A stretch of 54,860 bases of DNA from Bacilli bacterium (GTDB lineage: Bacteria > Bacillota_I > Bacilli_A > RF39 > UBA660), in assembly GCA_017472015.1 (NCBI GenBank), contig JAFURC010000029.1:1-54860 (forward strand), written 5' to 3'. The notes beneath the pieces were generated by a model. That model was not told where the DNA came from, did not search any database, and saw only the letters and a list, made by a program, of their open reading frames with translations. Below are positions 34,998-42,871 of the stretch, piece by piece (the first letter of the stretch is position 1; the number at the start of each line of letters is the position of its first letter). The translations under genes were made by a program, and so were the position numbers.

Positions 34998-35597
34998 ATG
35001 GATCCTTTGGATAGTAAATTTTTAACTAATAAAGAAAAAGAAAATAAAAAAGATAAAAAAAATTATTTAGTTAGTTTTTTTAATAAAGTTTTAGTTTGTT
35101 TTATATTAGTTATTACTTGTTTAATATTATTTAAAAGTAATTCTAGTTTTAAAGAATTTATAAGTAATAATGTTTATCAAGATAATATATCATTTGCTTA
35201 TTTAAATAATTTATATAATAAATACTTTGGTGATTTACTACCAAATATTAATAATGAAACTACAACACCAGTTTTTAATGAAAAATTAGAATATAATTCC
35301 TATAATATTTATTTAGATGGTTATAAACTAAGTGTTAGTAATTCTTATTTAGTACCAATTATAGAATCCGGGATAGTAGTATTTATGGGAAATATCGAAG
35401 GATATGGAGAAAGTATTATTATAGAAGGGATAGATGGAGTTGATATTTGGTATAGTAATATTCTAAATCCTAGTGTTAAATTATATGATTATGTTACTAA
35501 AGGAAGTTTTTTAGGAGAAGTTAATGGTAATGAATTATATTTAGTATTTGAAAGAAATCAGGAATATTTAAAGTTTGATGAATATATTAAAAATTAA
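34998..35597 (+). CDS. spoIVFA: SpoIVFA-like membrane protein with degenerate M23 domain
   Basis: 199 aa. One membrane segment (residues about 30-47) is followed by an extracytoplasmic region ending in a LytM/M23-like fold (residues about 115-190: ESGIVVFMGNIEGYGESIIIEGIDGVDIWYSNI) that lacks the catalytic His/Asp residues. SpoIVFA is the inhibitory scaffold of the SpoIVFB protease and has the same layout. The gene overlaps the downstream M50 protease gene by 20 bp, as in the spoIVFAB operon. Confidence 0.7.
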   Translation: MDPLDSKFLTNKEKENKKDKKNYLVSFFNKVLVCFILVITCLILFKSNSSFKEFISNNVYQDNISFAYLNNLYNKYFGDLLPNINNETTTPVFNEKLEYNSYNIYLDGYKLSVSNSYLVPIIESGIVVFMGNIEGYGESIIIEGIDGVDIWYSNILNPSVKLYDYVTKGSFLGEVNGNELYLVFERNQEYLKFDEYIKN

Positions 35598-36309
35598 ATT
35601 TGATAATACATTTTATTTATTTTTATTATTAATATTATTAACTGGTAATTTTAAAGAATTTACTTTTATCTTTATTTTATTATTTTTTCATGAACTAGGT
35701 CATGCTATTATGGGAATTCTATTAAAATGGGATTTAGTTAATATTACTTTTTATCCTTATGGTGGAGTTTGTTTATTTAAAACTTTAGAAAATAGAAGTA
35801 TTAATAAAGAGATAATTATATTAATAAGTGGTCCTATTGTTCAAATAATTACTTATTGTATTCTTAATAATATATTTTCTTATGATTATATTAGAAATTA
35901 TCATTTAAGTATATTAATATTTAATTTACTTCCTATATTAAGTCTTGATGGGGGTAAATTACTTAATTTATTTTTAAATAAAATATTTAATTATTTAACT
36001 AGTTTTTATATTAGTATATTTATATCTTTTATAACTATTATCTTATTAATATTATTTTGTTTATTTAATTATCATAATTTTAATTTATTTTTAATTAGTA
36101 TATTTTTATTATTTAAAATAATTAAAAGTATTAAAGATCTTAAATATTATTATCATAAGTTTTTAGTTGAAAGATATTTATATAATTTTAAATTTAATAA
36201 AATAAAAGTTAGTAAAGATATTTATTCGTTTTATAAAGAATGTAATCACTATATTGAGTTTTGTGATGAAAAAGAGTATTTAAATAAGTATTTTAGGAAA
36301 AATAATTAA
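35578..36309 (+). CDS. spoIVFB: SpoIVFB-like M50 site-2 protease
   Basis: About 243 aa from ATG 35578. Intramembrane zinc metalloprotease: HELGH (HExxH, residues about 39-43) and the second metal ligand in LPILSLDGGKLL (Asp about 123), within about six membrane segments. In Bacillus SpoIVFB cleaves pro-sigma-K in the mother cell. No sporulation context beyond spoIVFA is visible, so another membrane-bound substrate is possible. Its last 200 bp recur at 37852-38052. Confidence 0.85.
   Translation: MNILKIKFDNTFYLFLLLILLTGNFKEFTFIFILLFFHELGHAIMGILLKWDLVNITFYPYGGVCLFKTLENRSINKEIIILISGPIVQIITYCILNNIFSYDYIRNYHLSILIFNLLPILSLDGGKLLNLFLNKIFNYLTSFYISIFISFITIILLILFCLFNYHNFNLFLISIFLLFKIIKSIKDLKYYYHKFLVERYLYNFKFNKIKVSKDIYSFYKECNHYIEFCDEKEYLNKYFRKNN
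36102..36302 (+). repeat. 3'-end direct repeat of spoIVFB, copy A
   Basis: About 200 bp covering the end of the M50 protease gene recurs at offset exactly 1750 (37852-38052) with about 15 mismatches and no gaps (about 92% identity). The two copies flank the first DUF4143-type ATPase gene. Confidence 0.85.
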
Positions 36310-36374
36310 AAGGGAAGTAGGCTTTTTACTAAACTATTTAATATTATATGAAATATATATGTAGTATTTTTAAA

Positions 36375-36434
36375 GCCAAAATGCAAAATAAAAATCAGCC
36401 AAAATGTAAAGTATGGAAACGCCAAAATGCAAAA
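36375..36434 (+). repeat. Three iteron-like repeats, 23-bp period, upstream of the first DUF4143 ATPase
   Basis: GCCAAAATGCAAAA occurs at 36375, 36398 (with T for C in TGTAAA) and 36421. The period is exactly 23 bp, about two helix turns, so all units face the same side of the DNA. Such arrays bind regulators cooperatively. The last unit ends 59 bases before ATG 36494. The core AAAATGCA recurs in the operator-like site before the second ATPase gene. Confidence 0.7.
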
Positions 36435-36493
36435 TAGATATTTACTTTTTTGCTAATATAATATATAATTATTGTCATGAAATGGAGATTATT

Positions 36494-37756
36494 ATGAATA
36501 AATATTTACCAAGAATTGTAGATGAAGAAATAGAAAATCGTTTAAGTTATATGGCAGCTTTGCTTATAGAAGGGTGCAAGTGGTGTGGTAAATCTACTAC
36601 TGCTAAACAACATGTAAAAAGTATTATTGAATTTCAAAATCCTGATAATAAAAAAGATTATGAATTCATTAATAATACGAAACCATCATTGTTTTTAGAT
36701 GGCGTTAAACCTCGCTTATTAGATGAATGGCAAATGTATCCGGTTGTATGGGATTCTATTAGAAGCGATGTCGATAAAACAGGATTAGTAGGCCAATATA
36801 TTTTAACTGGTTCAGCAAAACCAGTTGAAGGAAGTACAATGCATACTGGAACAGGTAGATTTACTAGATTACTTATGAGACCTATGAGTTTGTATGAGTC
36901 AGGTGATTCTAATGGTTTAGTTTCCTTAAAAGATATAATAGAAGGTAAAGATGTTGCAGCTACTAGCGAAATATCTTTAGAAGATATTGCTAATTGTATT
37001 ATTCGTGGAGGATGGCCAAATTCTTTAATTATAAACGAGAAAAATAGACATAAAGTAGCAAAAGATTATGTCGAAAGTTTAATAAGAGAAGATGTTAATA
37101 CAATAGATGGTGTAGAGAGAAATCCTTCTAAAATGCGGGCTGTTTTAAGAAGTTTAGCAAGAAATGTTTCCACGCCTGTTTCAAATGCAACTTTAATTGA
37201 AGATGTAAAAAATGAATTTATTGATGAAATATCAAGACCAACCCTTGATGATTATTTAAATACTTTAGAAAAATTATTTGTAGTTGAAAATGTAAAGGCA
37301 ACTAATTTAAATATAAGATCAACAACTCCTTTAAGAACAAAGGAAAAATTTGAATTTGTGGATCCGAGTATAGCAACTGCCGTATTAGGTCTTACAGAAA
37401 AAGATTTACTTCATGATTTAAATTATTTTGGTTTTCTATTTGAAAATATGTGTATAAGGGATTTACGAATATATTCCCAACTTTTAGATGGGGAAATATC
37501 ATATTATCGTGATAAAAATGATTTCGAAGTAGATGTTATACTTAGAATGCAAAATGGAACTTGGGGAGCCATTGAAATTAAACTTGGATCTGGTTATATT
37601 GAAGAGGCTGCACAAAATTTATTAAAATTTAAAAATATAGTTGATACAAATAAATGTGGCGAACCTGCATTTTTGATGGTTTTAAGCGGAAGTAGTTATT
37701 CTTATAAAAGACCTGATGGGGTATATGTAATATCAATTGGTACTTTGAAAAATTAA
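36494..37756 (+). CDS. AAA+ ATPase with DUF4143 domain (first)
   Basis: About 420 aa from ATG 36494 (GGAG upstream; the longer frame from 36413 would run over the iterons). Walker A GCKWCGKSTTA (residues about 25-35), Walker B-like RLLDEW (about 71-76), sensor LTGSAKP, a winged-helix region (about 220-265) and a C-terminal DUF4143/PD-(D/E)XK-like part (FEVDVILRMQNGTWGAIEIK). Proteins of this common family have no settled function; some act with toxin-antitoxin or defence loci. The gene lies between two copies of the spoIVFB 3' end. Confidence 0.82.
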   Translation: MNKYLPRIVDEEIENRLSYMAALLIEGCKWCGKSTTAKQHVKSIIEFQNPDNKKDYEFINNTKPSLFLDGVKPRLLDEWQMYPVVWDSIRSDVDKTGLVGQYILTGSAKPVEGSTMHTGTGRFTRLLMRPMSLYESGDSNGLVSLKDIIEGKDVAATSEISLEDIANCIIRGGWPNSLIINEKNRHKVAKDYVESLIREDVNTIDGVERNPSKMRAVLRSLARNVSTPVSNATLIEDVKNEFIDEISRPTLDDYLNTLEKLFVVENVKATNLNIRSTTPLRTKEKFEFVDPSIATAVLGLTEKDLLHDLNYFGFLFENMCIRDLRIYSQLLDGEISYYRDKNDFEVDVILRMQNGTWGAIEIKLGSGYIEEAAQNLLKFKNIVDTNKCGEPAFLMVLSGSSYSYKRPDGVYVISIGTLKN

Positions 37757-37851
37757 ATCTATATATAACTTGCAAATAATCTTATTGTTTATATCTAATT
37801 TTTAATGTACCTTTTATATTTAACTTTTAGTGCTGATAATTTACTTAACTG

Positions 37852-38052
37852 ATTTTTATTATTTAAAATAATTTAAAGTATTAAAGATCTTAAATATTAT
37901 TATCATAAGTTTTTAGTTGAGAGATATTTATATGATTTTAAATTTAATAAAATAAAAGTTAGTAAAGATATTTATTCATTTTATAAAGAATGTATTCATT
38001 ATATAGATTTTAATAATGAAAAAGAGTATTTAGAGAAGTATTTTAAAAAATA
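37852..38052 (+). pseudogene. Orphan diverged 3' end of spoIVFB (repeat copy B)
   Basis: About 66 codons matching the end of the M50 protease (LLFKII, then SIKDLKYYYHKFLVERYLYD...). The frame is open except for one TAA. Changes are mostly conservative (N to D, E to D). There is no start or ribosome binding site. With copy A at 36102-36302 it brackets the first DUF4143 ATPase gene. The remaining 37757-37851 and 38053-38084 gap DNA holds nothing else I can identify. Confidence 0.78.
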
Positions 38053-38084
38053 AATACAAATGCAATAAATCTGGTTTTTAATTA

Positions 38085-38127
38085 AAAAATGCATTTTGTT
38101 GCATTTTTATTCTATTTAGTGTATAAT
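38085..38127 (+). promoter_or_regulatory. Promoter and overlapping inverted repeat before the second DUF4143 ATPase
   Basis: TTGCAT (38099-38104) and TATAAT (38122-38127) with 17-bp spacing. AAAAATGCA (38085-38093) and TGCATTTTT (38100-38108) form a perfect 9-bp inverted repeat over the -35. AAAATGCA is shared with the iterons at 36375-36434. Confidence 0.6.
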
Positions 38128-38145
38128 GTATTTGGAGATGATTTT

Positions 38146-39333
38146 ATGATAGAAAGAAAAGAGTATTTAGAAAGTTTAAAGACTTGGAAAGATAAAGATT
38201 TAATTAAAGTAGTAACAGGAATTAGAAGATGTGGGAAGTCAACTTTATTTGATTTATTTATAGAATATTTAAAATCTAATAATATAGAAGAAAATCAGAT
38301 AATTAAAATTAATTTAGAAGATCCCGAATATAATTTTTCGGATTATAGAGATTTATATAATTATGTTAAGGAAAAGTTAAATCCAGATAAAAAAAATTAT
38401 GTATTCCTTGATGAAGTACAAAATGTTTTAGAGTGGGAAAAAGCAGTAGATGGATTATATATCAAAAAAAATGTTGATGTGTATATAACTGGTTCTAATG
38501 CATATCTTTTATCAGGAGAACTTGCTACTTATTTATCGGGAAGATATATAGAAATAAAGATGTTGCCACTTTCTTTTAAGGAATATGTTAATTATTATCA
38601 AAAAGATGATTATCAACAGTTATATTTAAATTATATAAATAGAAGTTCATTTCCTTATGCAGTAAATTTAGATAATGAAAAAGAAATAGATGATTATCTT
38701 GAAAATATTTATAATACAATTTTATTAAAAGATGTAGTATCAAGAAAAAAAATAGCTGATTCTACTATGTTACAAAGTGTTGCTAAGTTTATGTTTTCAA
38801 ATATAGGTAATTTATTATCAATTAAAAAAATAGCTGATACTATGGCAAGTGATGGAAGAAAATTATCTGTTCATACAGTTGATAGTTATTTAGAAGCTTT
38901 AGTTGATAGTTTTGTTTTTAACAAAGTTTCAAGATTTGATATTAAAGGAAAACAATATTTAATATCAGGTGAAAAATATTATGCAACTGATGTTTCTATG
39001 CGTTATTCTTTACTTGGAAGAAAAAATCTTGATGTTGGTCATATCTTAGAAAATATAGTTTATTTAGAACTTTTAAGAAGAGGATATAAAGTTTATATTG
39101 GTAAAACAGGTGATAAAGAAGTAGATTTTGTTGCCGAAAATAAAGATGGTTTTACATATTTTCAAGTTGCTTTAACGGTTCGTGATGAAAAAACTTTAGA
39201 GAGAGAATTATCGGCACTTCAATCAATAAATGATCATTATCCTAAATTTATATTAACGCTTGATATGGATCCTGATGCTGATTTTGATGGTATCAAAAAA
39301 ATCAATGTTTTAAATTGGTTACTTGATAAATAG
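38146..39333 (+). CDS. AAA+ ATPase with DUF4143 domain (second)
   Basis: About 395 aa from ATG 38146 (GGAG 8 bases upstream; the longer frame would include the promoter). Walker A GIRRCGKSTLFD (residues about 22-33), Walker B YVFLDEVQNV (about 83-92), YITGSNAYLLSGELATYLSGR sensor/arginine-finger block, and a C-terminal DUF4143 end (GDKEVDFVAENKDGFTYFQVA). It is of a different subtype from the ATPase gene 0.4 kb upstream, so the two are not a recent tandem duplication. Function unknown. Confidence 0.85.
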   Translation: MIERKEYLESLKTWKDKDLIKVVTGIRRCGKSTLFDLFIEYLKSNNIEENQIIKINLEDPEYNFSDYRDLYNYVKEKLNPDKKNYVFLDEVQNVLEWEKAVDGLYIKKNVDVYITGSNAYLLSGELATYLSGRYIEIKMLPLSFKEYVNYYQKDDYQQLYLNYINRSSFPYAVNLDNEKEIDDYLENIYNTILLKDVVSRKKIADSTMLQSVAKFMFSNIGNLLSIKKIADTMASDGRKLSVHTVDSYLEALVDSFVFNKVSRFDIKGKQYLISGEKYYATDVSMRYSLLGRKNLDVGHILENIVYLELLRRGYKVYIGKTGDKEVDFVAENKDGFTYFQVALTVRDEKTLERELSALQSINDHYPKFILTLDMDPDADFDGIKKINVLNWLLDK

Positions 39334-39354
39334 AATATAATAGCAAATTAAAAT

Positions 39355-39392
39355 ATTACGAATTTTTGCCAGAAACGGCAGTTGTTCGTAAT
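39355..39392 (+). other. Hairpin upstream of the infC promoter
   Basis: ATTACGAA and TTCGTAAT pair, with an inner TGCC/GGCA stem. There is no T-run. It may end the ATPase transcript or mark a regulator site; ATTACGA occurs once more at about 39396. Confidence 0.35.
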
Positions 39393-39441
39393 GGGATTAC
39401 GATAGAATAAAGTAAAATAGATAGATAGATGAAAAAAATGC

Positions 39442-39470
39442 TTGACAAATAAGGAAAAATCAAGTATTAT
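39442..39470 (+). promoter_or_regulatory. Promoter of the infC-rpmI-rplT operon
   Basis: Consensus TTGACA (39442-39447) and TATTAT (39465-39470) with 17-bp spacing. This is the strongest promoter seen in the window, about 160 bp before infC. Confidence 0.75.
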
Positions 39471-39612
39471 CTTACATGTAAATTGAAAAAGGAAAGAGAT
39501 TATATCCACCTGATTACATATAAGTAATGGGTAAATGCCTAGAATTAACAAGTTTATATTGTTTTTTAGTGTATTAAAGTGGATAGATTCTGTCTGCTTT
39601 TTTTAATTAAAA
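39471..39612 (+). ncRNA. infC operon leader, likely L20/IF3-type attenuator
   Basis: A leader of about 150 nt lies between the promoter and infC. TATCCAC (about 39504-39510) can pair with GTGGATA near 39580-39586, and TCTGTCTGCTTTTTTT follows as a termination-like end before the gene. Low-GC Gram-positives control this operon by L20-dependent leader attenuation. The position and long-range pairing fit, but I cannot prove the exact fold. Confidence 0.5.
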
Positions 39613-39631
39613 AATATTGGAGGTGTTTTGT

Positions 39632-40156
39632 ATCGCAAACAACAAAAATGGTTTGTTAATTAATGAACAAATCAAAGCGAATTCAGTTTTAGTTATTGGA
39701 CCTAATGGGGAACAAGTTGGTGTTAAACCACTTAAGGATGCCCTAGTACTTGCAAATTATGCAGGACTTGATTTAGTTTTAATGAATCCAAATGGTAATC
39801 CACCTGTATGTAAAATTATGGATTACAACAAATATCGTTATTTAAAGAACAAAAAAGAAAAAGAAAATATCAAGCGTCAAAAAGCTAATATGTCAGAAAC
39901 TAAAGAGTTTAGACTTAGTAGTGTAATTGATGTAGGGGATTTTGAAACTAAAGTAAAACAAGTTACTAAGTATCTTGAAAAAGGAGCTAAAATTAAAGTT
40001 ACGATTAGATTTAAAGGTCGTCAAATGGCTCATACAGAACTTGGACTTGATGTTATGAATAAATTTGCAGATAGATTAAGTGATATTTCAGTTATATCTG
40101 AAAAACCTAATTTAGATGGTCGAACAATGACTATGATGCTTGCACCAAAAAAATAA
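39632..40156 (+). CDS. infC: Translation initiation factor IF-3 (probable AUC start)
   Basis: About 174 aa. IF-3 keeps ribosomal subunits apart and checks the start codon. GLLINEQIKANSVLVIGPNG is the typical N-domain start. The linker (YLKNKKEKENIKRQK) and C-domain (KEFRLSSVIDVGDFETKVKQ, RFKGRQMAHTELG) follow. GGAGG at 39619-39623 stands 8 bases before ATC 39632, while the upstream TTG 39617 overlaps that site. IF-3 genes are known for non-AUG starts (AUU, AUC, AUA) used for autoregulation, so AUC is the best choice. First gene of infC-rpmI-rplT. Confidence 0.93.
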   Translation: MANNKNGLLINEQIKANSVLVIGPNGEQVGVKPLKDALVLANYAGLDLVLMNPNGNPPVCKIMDYNKYRYLKNKKEKENIKRQKANMSETKEFRLSSVIDVGDFETKVKQVTKYLEKGAKIKVTIRFKGRQMAHTELGLDVMNKFADRLSDISVISEKPNLDGRTMTMMLAPKK

Positions 40157-40173
40157 GAAAAGGAGAGGAAAAT

Positions 40174-40362
40174 ATGCCAAAATTAAAAACACATAAGGGT
40201 ACAAAAAAAGTATTAAAAATCAGAAAAGGTGGATCAATTAAAATTGGGAAACCTGGATCAAGACACAACACTGGTAAGAAAAATGCAGTAATTAACAGAA
40301 AAAACAGAAAGGGATCAAACTTATCAAAGGCTGATCAAAATAGATTAAGAGACATAATCTAG
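40174..40362 (+). CDS. rpmI: 50S ribosomal protein L35
   Basis: 62 aa, very basic. KLKTHKGTKKVLKIRKGGSI and RHNTGKK are the standard L35 features. Strong AGGAG precedes ATG 40174; rplT follows after 12 bp. Confidence 0.95.
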   Translation: MPKLKTHKGTKKVLKIRKGGSIKIGKPGSRHNTGKKNAVINRKNRKGSNLSKADQNRLRDII

Positions 40363-40374
40363 TAAGGAGGAAAA

Positions 40375-40896
40375 ATGACAAGAGTTAAAAATGGTGTTCA
40401 AACTAAAAGAAGACACAAAAAAGTATTAAAAGAAGCAAGTGGATACTTTGGTAGTAAACATAGATTATACAAGTCTGCTAAAGAACAATTAATGCATTCA
40501 AGTGTATATGCATACCGTGATAGAAGAAATAAAAAGAGAGAATTTAGAAAATTATGGATTACAAGAATTAATGCAGCATGCCGTATGAATGATATTAGTT
40601 ATTCTAAATTTATCAATGGTTTAACTAAAGCTGGAATTGAAGTAAACCGTAAAATGTTAGCAGAAATAGCTATTAATGATATGGAAGCGTTTAAAGAATT
40701 AGTTGAAGTTTCAAAAACTGGAGTAGTTAAAGAAAGTAAAGTAGAAACTAAAAAAGAAACAAAAAAAGTTGAAAAAGCAGAAAAAACTGATTTAAGTAGT
40801 AAAACAGTTGCTGAGCTTAAAGAGTTAGCAAAAGCAAAGAATATTGAAGGATATTCTACAATGAAAAAAGCTGAATTATTAGAGGCACTAAAATAA
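40375..40896 (+). CDS. rplT: 50S ribosomal protein L20 with C-terminal extension
   Basis: 173 aa against about 117-119 for ordinary L20. Residues 1-118 are a normal L20 ([54 protein letters not shown]). A charged linker of about 20 residues leads to a final 33-residue SAP/Rho-N-like module ([20 protein letters not shown], then [10 protein letters not shown]). Nearly the same module ends the S2 protein encoded next. L20 also represses its own operon in related bacteria. Confidence 0.95.
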   Translation: MTRVKNGVQTKRRHKKVLKEASGYFGSKHRLYKSAKEQLMHSSVYAYRDRRNKKREFRKLWITRINAACRMNDISYSKFINGLTKAGIEVNRKMLAEIAINDMEAFKELVEVSKTGVVKESKVETKKETKKVEKAEKTDLSSKTVAELKELAKAKNIEGYSTMKKAELLEALK

Positions 40897-40982
40897 AAAA
40901 TAAACAAATTAATGAATTTATATTTATCCTGCCGAAATGGTCAAATATAAGAAATTAATTGAAGAAGAAAAGGAGAAAAATT

Positions 40983-41897
40983 ATGACAGTAGTTTCAATG
41001 AATTATTTATTAGAAGCCGGAGTTCACTTCGGACATCAAAAAAGAAGATGGAATCCAAAGATGAGAGAATACATCTTTGAAGCAAGAGATGATATTTATA
41101 TTATCGATTTACAAAAAACCGTAAAAAAATTAGAAGAAGCATACACTGCTTTAGAACAAATTGCTAAAGACGGTGGAAAGGTTATCTTTGTAGGTACTAA
41201 AAAACAAGCAAATGAAGCATGTTTAGAATGTGCAACACGTACAGGAATGTATTATGTTACTGAACGTTGGTTAGGAGGAACACTAACAAACTTTAGAACA
41301 ATCAGATCACGTGTTAAAAGACTTGAAGAACTTGAAAAAATGCAAGAAGATGGAACATTTGATTTATTACCTAAAAAAGAAGTAGCTCTTTTAAATAAAG
41401 AATACGAAAAACTAAATAGATATTTAGCAGGTATTCGTGAAATGAAAGAATTACCACAAGCAATGATTGTTGTTGATCCAAAACAAGAAGAAATAGCAAT
41501 TCGCGAAGCTAATAAACTAGGAATCAAAACATTTGGTATTGTAGACACTAACTGCGATCCAGAAATGTTAGATTATCCAATTCCAGGAAATGACGATGCT
41601 GTTCGTGCTGTTAAAGTTGTTCTAAATGCTTTAACAAATGCTGTTGCTTCAGTTAATGGAAACGAATTAGTTGATTGTTTAACAGAAGAAGATAAAAAAG
41701 AAACTAAAACAAAAGAAAAAGTAGAAAAGACTACTAAAGAAGTTAAAGAAGAAGTAGCTTTAGAAGTTAAAGAAACAGATAAAAAAGTAGAATTAAAAAA
41801 TTTAACACTTACAGAACTTAAAGAACTTGCAAAAGAACAAGGTGTTAAAGGTTATTCTAAAATGAAAAAAGAAGAATTATTAGAAGTTTTAAAATAG
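40983..41897 (+). CDS. rpsB: 30S ribosomal protein S2 with C-terminal extension
   Basis: 304 aa from ATG 40983 (AAGGAG upstream), longer than the usual 230-260. Core S2 motifs: [70 protein letters not shown] Lys/Glu-rich linker (residues about 235-270) joins a C-terminal module [20 protein letters not shown], closely similar to the added end of L20. No terminator lies between rplT and rpsB, so they may be one transcription unit. Confidence 0.95.
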   Translation: MTVVSMNYLLEAGVHFGHQKRRWNPKMREYIFEARDDIYIIDLQKTVKKLEEAYTALEQIAKDGGKVIFVGTKKQANEACLECATRTGMYYVTERWLGGTLTNFRTIRSRVKRLEELEKMQEDGTFDLLPKKEVALLNKEYEKLNRYLAGIREMKELPQAMIVVDPKQEEIAIREANKLGIKTFGIVDTNCDPEMLDYPIPGNDDAVRAVKVVLNALTNAVASVNGNELVDCLTEEDKKETKTKEKVEKTTKEVKEEVALEVKETDKKVELKNLTLTELKELAKEQGVKGYSKMKKEELLEVLK

Positions 41898-41906
41898 GAG
41901 GAAAAT

Positions 41907-42779
41907 ATGTTTAGTGCTAGTGATGTAAAAACATTAAGAGAAAAAACAGGGGCTGGAATGTTGGATTGTAAAAAAGCATTACAAGAAACTGGTAGCATTG
42001 AAGCAGCTATAGATTGGTTACGTGAAAAAGGAATTGCGAAAGCAAGTAAAAAAAGCGATCGTATTGCTGCTGAAGGGTTAGCACAAATTTTTACAAATGG
42101 TAATAAGGCTGTTATCCTAGAAGTTAATAGTGAAACAGACTTTGTTGCTAAAAATGAAGAATTCAAAAACTTTGTTAATACTTTAGGTGAAGTTATTCTA
42201 AATAGTAACGCTACTACTATGGATGAAGCTTTAAAACTAGAAGTTAATGATGGTACAGTTGAAGACTTAGTAATTGCTGTTACTGCTAAAATCGGAGAAA
42301 AAATTAGTTTCAGAAGATTTAATGTAGTTGAAAAAATAGATACTGAAAACTTTGGTGCTTATTTACATATGGGTGGTAAAATCGCATCTTTAGTTGTAAT
42401 TGAAGCAGGAAATGAAGATGTTGCTCGTGAAGTTGCAATGCATTCAGCTGCAATGAGACCTTTATATGTTAATGCAAGCGAAGTACCAGAAGAAGTTTTA
42501 GAAAAAGAAAAAAATATCATGCGTCAAGAATTATTAAACGAAGGAAAACCAGCTGATAAAATCGAAAACATCTTAGTTGGAAAAGTTCGTAAATACTACG
42601 AAGACGTATGTTTAGAAAATCAAATTTTCGTTAAGGCTGAAAACAAAGAAACAGTAGGAAAATATTTAGAAAATAATTCTTCTAAATTAGTTAGTATGAT
42701 TCGTTTTGAAGTAGGCGAAGGAATCGAAAAAAGACAAGATGACTTTGCAACTGAAGTAATGAATCAAATCAATGGATAG
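41907..42779 (+). CDS. tsf: Elongation factor Ts
   Basis: 290 aa, normal length. It exchanges GDP on EF-Tu. The N-terminal UBA-like LREKTGAGMLDCKKALQETG, the TDFVAKNEEFKNFV motif and HMGGKIASLVVIE are typical. AGGAGG precedes ATG 41907, 9 bp after rpsB, the conserved rpsB-tsf pair. Confidence 0.97.
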   Translation: MFSASDVKTLREKTGAGMLDCKKALQETGSIEAAIDWLREKGIAKASKKSDRIAAEGLAQIFTNGNKAVILEVNSETDFVAKNEEFKNFVNTLGEVILNSNATTMDEALKLEVNDGTVEDLVIAVTAKIGEKISFRRFNVVEKIDTENFGAYLHMGGKIASLVVIEAGNEDVAREVAMHSAAMRPLYVNASEVPEEVLEKEKNIMRQELLNEGKPADKIENILVGKVRKYYEDVCLENQIFVKAENKETVGKYLENNSSKLVSMIRFEVGEGIEKRQDDFATEVMNQING

Positions 42780-42802
42780 GAACAAGGAAACTTGTTCTTT
42801 TT
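42780..42802 (+). terminator. Terminator of the rpsB-tsf unit
   Basis: GAACAAG, loop GAAA, CTTGTTC, then TTTTT: a compact canonical terminator right after the tsf stop codon. Confidence 0.85.
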
Positions 42803-42817
42803 CTATTGTAAAGTTGC

Positions 42818-42847
42818 TTGATATATTAAAGATATTTATGCTACTAT
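42818..42847 (+). promoter_or_regulatory. Possible promoter of the WG-repeat gene
   Basis: TTGATA (42818-42823) and TACTAT (42842-42847) with 18-bp spacing, downstream of the tsf terminator and 24 bases before ATG 42872. Confidence 0.4.
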
Positions 42848-42871
42848 AAATTTAGTGGAGGTTTTAGTTAC

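Noticed and set aside
36494..39333. The two DUF4143 ATPases as a recent tandem duplication
   Set aside because: Their motifs differ (GCKWCGKST against GIRRCGKST, different C-termini), so they are separate subtypes.
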